Positions 61,201 through 64,000 of a stretch of DNA of 64,000 nucleotides are shown piece after piece; position 1 is the stretch's first letter, and every line of letters begins with the position of its first letter. A program made the translations under genes and the position numbers. The stretch lies in NCBI RefSeq assembly GCF_028863665.1, contig NZ_JARBFX010000003.1, forward strand, positions 372,001 through 436,000, in the 5' to 3' direction. The stretch is from Aquabacter sediminis (GTDB taxonomy: Bacteria; Pseudomonadota; Alphaproteobacteria; Rhizobiales; Xanthobacteraceae). The notes below the pieces were generated by a model. That model ran no database searches and was not told the origin of the DNA. It saw only the letters and a program-made list of their open reading frames with translations.

Positions 61201-64000
61201 GTCCTCGACGATATCCTCTCGATCCAGGTGACGCTCAAGTCCGGCAACAGCAACGAGCCGCCCACGGGCGCGCCCACGGCCAGCCTCGCCGCCGGCACAG
61301 AGGACACCCCCTACCTCCTGTCCACCGCCGCCCTGCTGGCGGGCTTCTCCGACCCCGAAGGCGGGGTCCTGCACATTCAGAACCTTTCCGCCGACCACGG
61401 CACCCTCGCCGACAATGGCGACGGCACCTTCACCCTGACGCCCGATCCGAATTTCAGCGGAAAACTCACCCTGACCTATGCGGTGGCGGATGCCGCCGGC
61501 AATCGGCTGGAGTCACAGATGAACTCTGTCACCTTTACTGCCGAGAACGATGCCCCCGTCTTCTCCGCTCCTCCCGCCAATGTCGCCGTGGCCGAACAGG
61601 TCACCCTTCACCCGCTCGCGGGCCTCGGCGTCACCGATGCGGACGGCGCCGTCTCAACCGTCACCCTCGCCTTCACGGCGGGCTATGTGAGCGGGCAGGA
61701 CGTTCTGTCCTTCTCCCAGTCCGCAGCGACCGGCCCCATCGGCGGATGGTTCGACCTCGACTCCGGCACCCTCACGCTGACGGCCTACGGCACCGCCACC
61801 GCCGCACAATGGCAGGCCGCGCTGGCGGCCGTCAGCTATGTGAACATCTCGGATACCCCCGATACGAACTCCCGGACGCTGGCCCTCTCCGCCACCGACG
61901 GCAGCGCCAGCAGTACGGTCCATTCCTTCCAGCTCTCCGTCACGGACACTCCCGACACCATCGTCGAGCTGGCCAGTCTCGGCGCCAAGGGCCTGACCAT
62001 TCTCGGCCTTTCGGCCCAGGACGTGGCCGGCGCGGCGGTGAGCGATGCGGGGGATGTGAATGGCGACGGCTATGCCGACATTCTCATCGGCGCCCCCAAC
62101 AAATTTGGCGCCGGGTCAAGCGATGGCGGCGCAGCCTATCTCATCTATGGCAGCAAGACCGGCTTCGGCACCATCGACCTCACCTTGTTCGAGGATGGGG
62201 CGTCCGACAACGATCCGGGCATCAAGATCTCCAGCAGCACCACGGATGATTATCTTGGCTGGTCGGTGAGCGCGGCAGGGGATGTGAACGGCGACGGCTA
62301 TGCCGACGTCCTGGTGGGCGCCCCCTATGCCAATGCGGCGGCGGGCGTGGCCTATCTCATCTATGGCGCGCCCACGGGCCTTGCTTCGTTCGACATCTCC
62401 GTCTTTTCCGACGAGGACGCGTCCAATGACCCCGGCATCCGGATTTCCGGAGTGTCCGGCAGCCTCGCCGGTGTTTCCGTGAGCGCGGCTGGCGACGTGA
62501 ACGGGGACGGCGTGGACGACATCCTCGTCGGCGCCACGTACGCCCAGGCAGGGCCAGGCTCGGCCTATGTGATCTATGGGAAGACGGCAGAGGCGGGTGG
62601 CCTGTCCGCCATCGACCTCTCCGTGTTCGAGGATGATGACGCCACCAACGATCCCGGCATCAAGATCACCGGGGCGGCGGGCCTGGCGGCCGGCTATTCC
62701 ATTGCCGCCATCGGCGACGTGAACGGCGACGCCATCGACGATTTCGTGGTGGGCGCGCCGTTCGTGAATGGCGCGAATATGTGGAGCGGCGCCGCCTATG
62801 TGATCTATGGCAAGGCGGATGGCGCCCTCTCGAACATCTCGCTTGCCACGCTCGATGGCGCAGAGGGCAGCACGCTCGGGGCCAAGATCTCCGGCGCCGA
62901 GGGCTTCGGCTTCGCCGGCTATGCGGTGAGCGGCCTCGGCGACATCAATGGCGATGGCATCGATGACTTCGCCGTCACCTCCAACATGGCAAGCTTCGAG
63001 GGGCGGCCCTATGCGGGTGCGGCCTATGTGATCTACGGCAAGGATGGCGGGATCGGGAACATTTCCCTCGCCGACCTCACGGCGAGCCAGGGCGCCACCG
63101 TCCGCGGGCCCGCGGCCTACAGCTTTGCCGGCGTCTCCGTCAGCGACGCGGGCGACGTGAATGGCGATGGCATCGCCGACCTGATCGTCGGCGCCCACGG
63201 CACCTCGCCCGACGGCCTTTACTCCGCCGGCGCGGCCTTCCTGGTCTATGGCAAGGCCGGCGGCATCGGCGACATCGACCTCTTCGCCCTCACGGCAGAC
63301 CAGGGCTTCCGCCTGGTGGGCGGAGCGGTGGCCGACCAGGCCGGCTATGCGGTGAGCGCGGCAGGGGACATCAATGGCGACGGCTATGACGACGTGATCG
63401 TCGGCGCCTTCGGCGTCGACGTGACACGGAGCACACCGCTGTCCGGGGACGAGGTTCCCGCCGACGAAGCACCAGCTGAAATGGCTGAGACCGCCATTGC
63501 CAAGAAGGCGGTCGAATCCGGCTCGAGCGCGGGGGACGCTGGTGCCGCTTATGTCGTCTACGGCTTCGCCAATGGCCCCCACGTCACCTCGGTCGGCACA
63601 ACGGCGGAGAGTGGCGGTTACGCAGCGGGGCAGGCGCTCACGCTCACCGTGACTTTTGATAGCGCGGTGCTGGTGGACACCACCGGCGGCGTGCCGAAGC
63701 TCACCTTGGAGACCGGCACCGTCGACCGACTGGCCACCTATGTCTCGGGCTCGGGGTCCACGACGCTCACCTTCACCTATGAGATCCAGCCGGGCGACAA
63801 GACCGCTGCCTTGGACGTGGCGGGCGTTGATGCCTTGTCGCTGGACGGCGCGACGCTGACCAGCGCCGATGGCAGCCCTGTCTCCCTGGTCCTGCCGGCG
63901 CCGGGCGCCGAGGGCTCCCTCTCGGCGGCCGCGACGATCATGATCGATGCGGCTCCGGTGCTCACGCTCGCGGGCAGCAGCCTGAGCGTCGAGGAAGGCG
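58255..64000 (+). CDS. giant FG-GAP beta-propeller adhesin-like protein (3' end beyond the window)
   Basis: The frame is open from ATG 58255 (GGAG 7 nt upstream) past the window end, giving at least 1915 residues without a stop. Residues about 12-489 hold seven FG-GAP repeats, each with a calcium-type DxNGDGxxD loop, fitting one seven-bladed propeller. An Ig-like domain follows (about 491-611). Cadherin- or VCBS-like domains fill about 616-1236, including TFTEDGPAVAL and a GTLADNGDGTFTLTPDPNFSG unit. A second set of seven FG-GAP repeats spans about 1239-1772, its last blade split by an acidic, alanine-rich insert, and a second copy of the Ig-like domain follows (about 1776-1897). There is no N-terminal signal peptide, so type I secretion by a C-terminal signal is expected. 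A surface adhesin or biofilm protein is likely. Confidence 0.9.
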   Translation, partial: MTTTVIDLASLTAAQGFVLSGVSTNASLGAAVSGIGDFNGDGIDDLLVSAPGTDLGSLADAGVSYVIFGKAGGMESFSISSLTAETSAILSGAQANGGFGISVAAAGDVNGDGQTDVIIGAPAVSFSGVTSGGAYVVLDTGAAASVGAGQLTGKSGFVISGVANGDNAGVSVDGIGDVNGDGYDDVVIGAYAASRGSRQYAGEAYVVYGSATPTDVNLATLDAAHGFTIKGAAYGDYTGFSVSGAGDVNGDGKDDVIVGAFSPFGGPGAAYVLYGGSDLSTVDLSSLTADRGFKISGGAATDAAGASVDSAGDLNGDGIDDLIVSAPYVDANGTNSGALYIIYGEAGTRANLNLADLTAAQGVRIAGASGETAGIVVRNVGDLDHDRIDDLFISSTGLDPNGRTNAGGGYVLYGGHIADGVNLAALDPTQGFMVIGAAAGDEVGASVAGAGDLNNDGIDDLVLGSANADPGNVNGAGAAYVIYGESSGPLVTQVDAQTANGTYAPGDVITLALTFEGAVVVDTSGGTPRLKLETGATDRYATYVSGSGSDTLLFAYTVEGGDQTGDLDFAGSRALDLNGGDIVGVDGSAVHLTLMDPGAAGSLGASADIVISPSTPPVMTHLAGDAVTFTEDGPAVALDAGGDATLSTLLTDFAGARMVATIVSGAVADEDLLTLRADAHVGLQGASVTFDGATIGTVSGGTGGVPLEITFTAGATPAQAQAVLRALAYSNADTAAPGTGVRAIAVTVTDPFGSTSPAAFLTVSVAGQNDAPVLTPHTVFLSGVSENTAATVSFADLQKAATAVDPDGDPLAYKVMSIGSGTLLVDGVAAVPGVTVITAASKMTWTPQANASGQLDAFSIAAFDGTAVSQDWATVRAKVDDLNPDLTGPSAVTAQRNAAAGTIIATPALAGDTDGLSFKIVDVSVPTGAAGVDGTPVMALVDAGLAVSSSGEVYVQDAAKFAAISSSSLVVRLGVDDEDADTVLDDILSIQVTLKSGNSNEPPTGAPTASLAAGTEDTPYLLSTAALLAGFSDPEGGVLHIQNLSADHGTLADNGDGTFTLTPDPNFSGKLTLTYAVADAAGNRLESQMNSVTFTAENDAPVFSAPPANVAVAEQVTLHPLAGLGVTDADGAVSTVTLAFTAGYVSGQDVLSFSQSAATGPIGGWFDLDSGTLTLTAYGTATAAQWQAALAAVSYVNISDTPDTNSRTLALSATDGSASSTVHSFQLSVTDTPDTIVELASLGAKGLTILGLSAQDVAGAAVSDAGDVNGDGYADILIGAPNKFGAGSSDGGAAYLIYGSKTGFGTIDLTLFEDGASDNDPGIKISSSTTDDYLGWSVSAAGDVNGDGYADVLVGAPYANAAAGVAYLIYGAPTGLASFDISVFSDEDASNDPGIRISGVSGSLAGVSVSAAGDVNGDGVDDILVGATYAQAGPGSAYVIYGKTAEAGGLSAIDLSVFEDDDATNDPGIKITGAAGLAAGYSIAAIGDVNGDAIDDFVVGAPFVNGANMWSGAAYVIYGKADGALSNISLATLDGAEGSTLGAKISGAEGFGFAGYAVSGLGDINGDGIDDFAVTSNMASFEGRPYAGAAYVIYGKDGGIGNISLADLTASQGATVRGPAAYSFAGVSVSDAGDVNGDGIADLIVGAHGTSPDGLYSAGAAFLVYGKAGGIGDIDLFALTADQGFRLVGGAVADQAGYAVSAAGDINGDGYDDVIVGAFGVDVTRSTPLSGDEVPADEAPAEMAETAIAKKAVESGSSAGDAGAAYVVYGFANGPHVTSVGTTAESGGYAAGQALTLTVTFDSAVLVDTTGGVPKLTLETGTVDRLATYVSGSGSTTLTFTYEIQPGDKTAALDVAGVDALSLDGATLTSADGSPVSLVLPAPGAEGSLSAAATIMIDAAPVLTLAGSSLSVEEG

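Noticed and set aside
58297-63570. regular repeats as a possible CRISPR array
   Set aside because: The repeats are in a continuous reading frame, vary in sequence and encode FG-GAP blades; no short identical repeats with unique spacers occur in the window.
62116-63582. 488-codon repetitive frame on the minus strand
   Set aside because: As above, it reflects the second FG-GAP block read backwards.

Overview
The window is high-GC DNA with dense, mostly short-spaced operons. LysR, IclR and GntR regulators, a FecI/FecR/TonB-receptor module, a twin-arginine sulfatase and a UbiD/UbiX pair all fit an alphaproteobacterium, probably a metabolically versatile Hyphomicrobiales member such as the Xanthobacteraceae. 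That placement is inferred from gene style only. There are no rRNA genes and no CRISPR array; one tRNA (CAT anticodon) lies at 56.2 kb.

Layout. 0.2-5.7 kb: a GAF-GGDEF-EAL c-di-GMP protein, a small exported protein, a gamma-resorcylate-decarboxylase-like amidohydrolase and a Tat-exported sulfatase. 6.0-16.5 kb: a LysR regulator divergent from one long operon holding a Rieske oxygenase, a protein of unknown family, a branched-chain-type ABC importer whose two ATPases are fused, a DUF1116 (AllG-like) protein, the importer's binding protein and a 2Fe-2S/FAD oxygenase reductase. Together these look like an uptake-and-oxidation unit for one organic substrate. 16.5-20.3 kb: an IS3 relic, an AT-rich leader, then an SRPBCC protein with UbiD decarboxylase and UbiX prenyl-FMN synthase.

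20.3-31.3 kb is the most novel-looking part. Two methyltransferases and a TPR/GT2 glycosyltransferase are divergent from a tightly overlapping operon of a fatty-acyl-AMP ligase, an atypical P450, an acyl carrier protein, a TPR/alpha-beta-hydrolase protein and a pyruvyl-transferase-family protein. I read it as a candidate pathway that activates an acyl chain, loads and oxidises it on a carrier protein, and joins it to a glycan. A decayed AEC transporter and a second IS3 relic close this region.

32.5-48.8 kb: a polar-amino-acid-type ABC importer (permeases and binding protein on the minus strand, ATPase on the plus strand) around an IclR gene. The plus-strand operon continues with hydantoinase HyuA/HyuB, a class III aminotransferase, a class II aldolase and an AbrB-type membrane protein. 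Near-identical operator layouts lie in front of both halves. Next come a molybdenum oxidoreductase, a GntR regulator and an aldehyde dehydrogenase. 48.9-54.7 kb: an iron-uptake module (TonB receptor, FecR, ECF sigma factor, small membrane protein, PepSY protein), all on the minus strand. 54.9-56.3 kb: a run of gene fragments (IS5 transposase, LivF, crotonase, integrase N-terminus) ending at the 3' end of the tRNA, which looks like a collapsed integration site. 56.6-64 kb: a SIMPL-domain protein, then a very large FG-GAP protein that runs off the window and is built from two seven-repeat beta-propellers, each followed by a copy of the same Ig-like domain.
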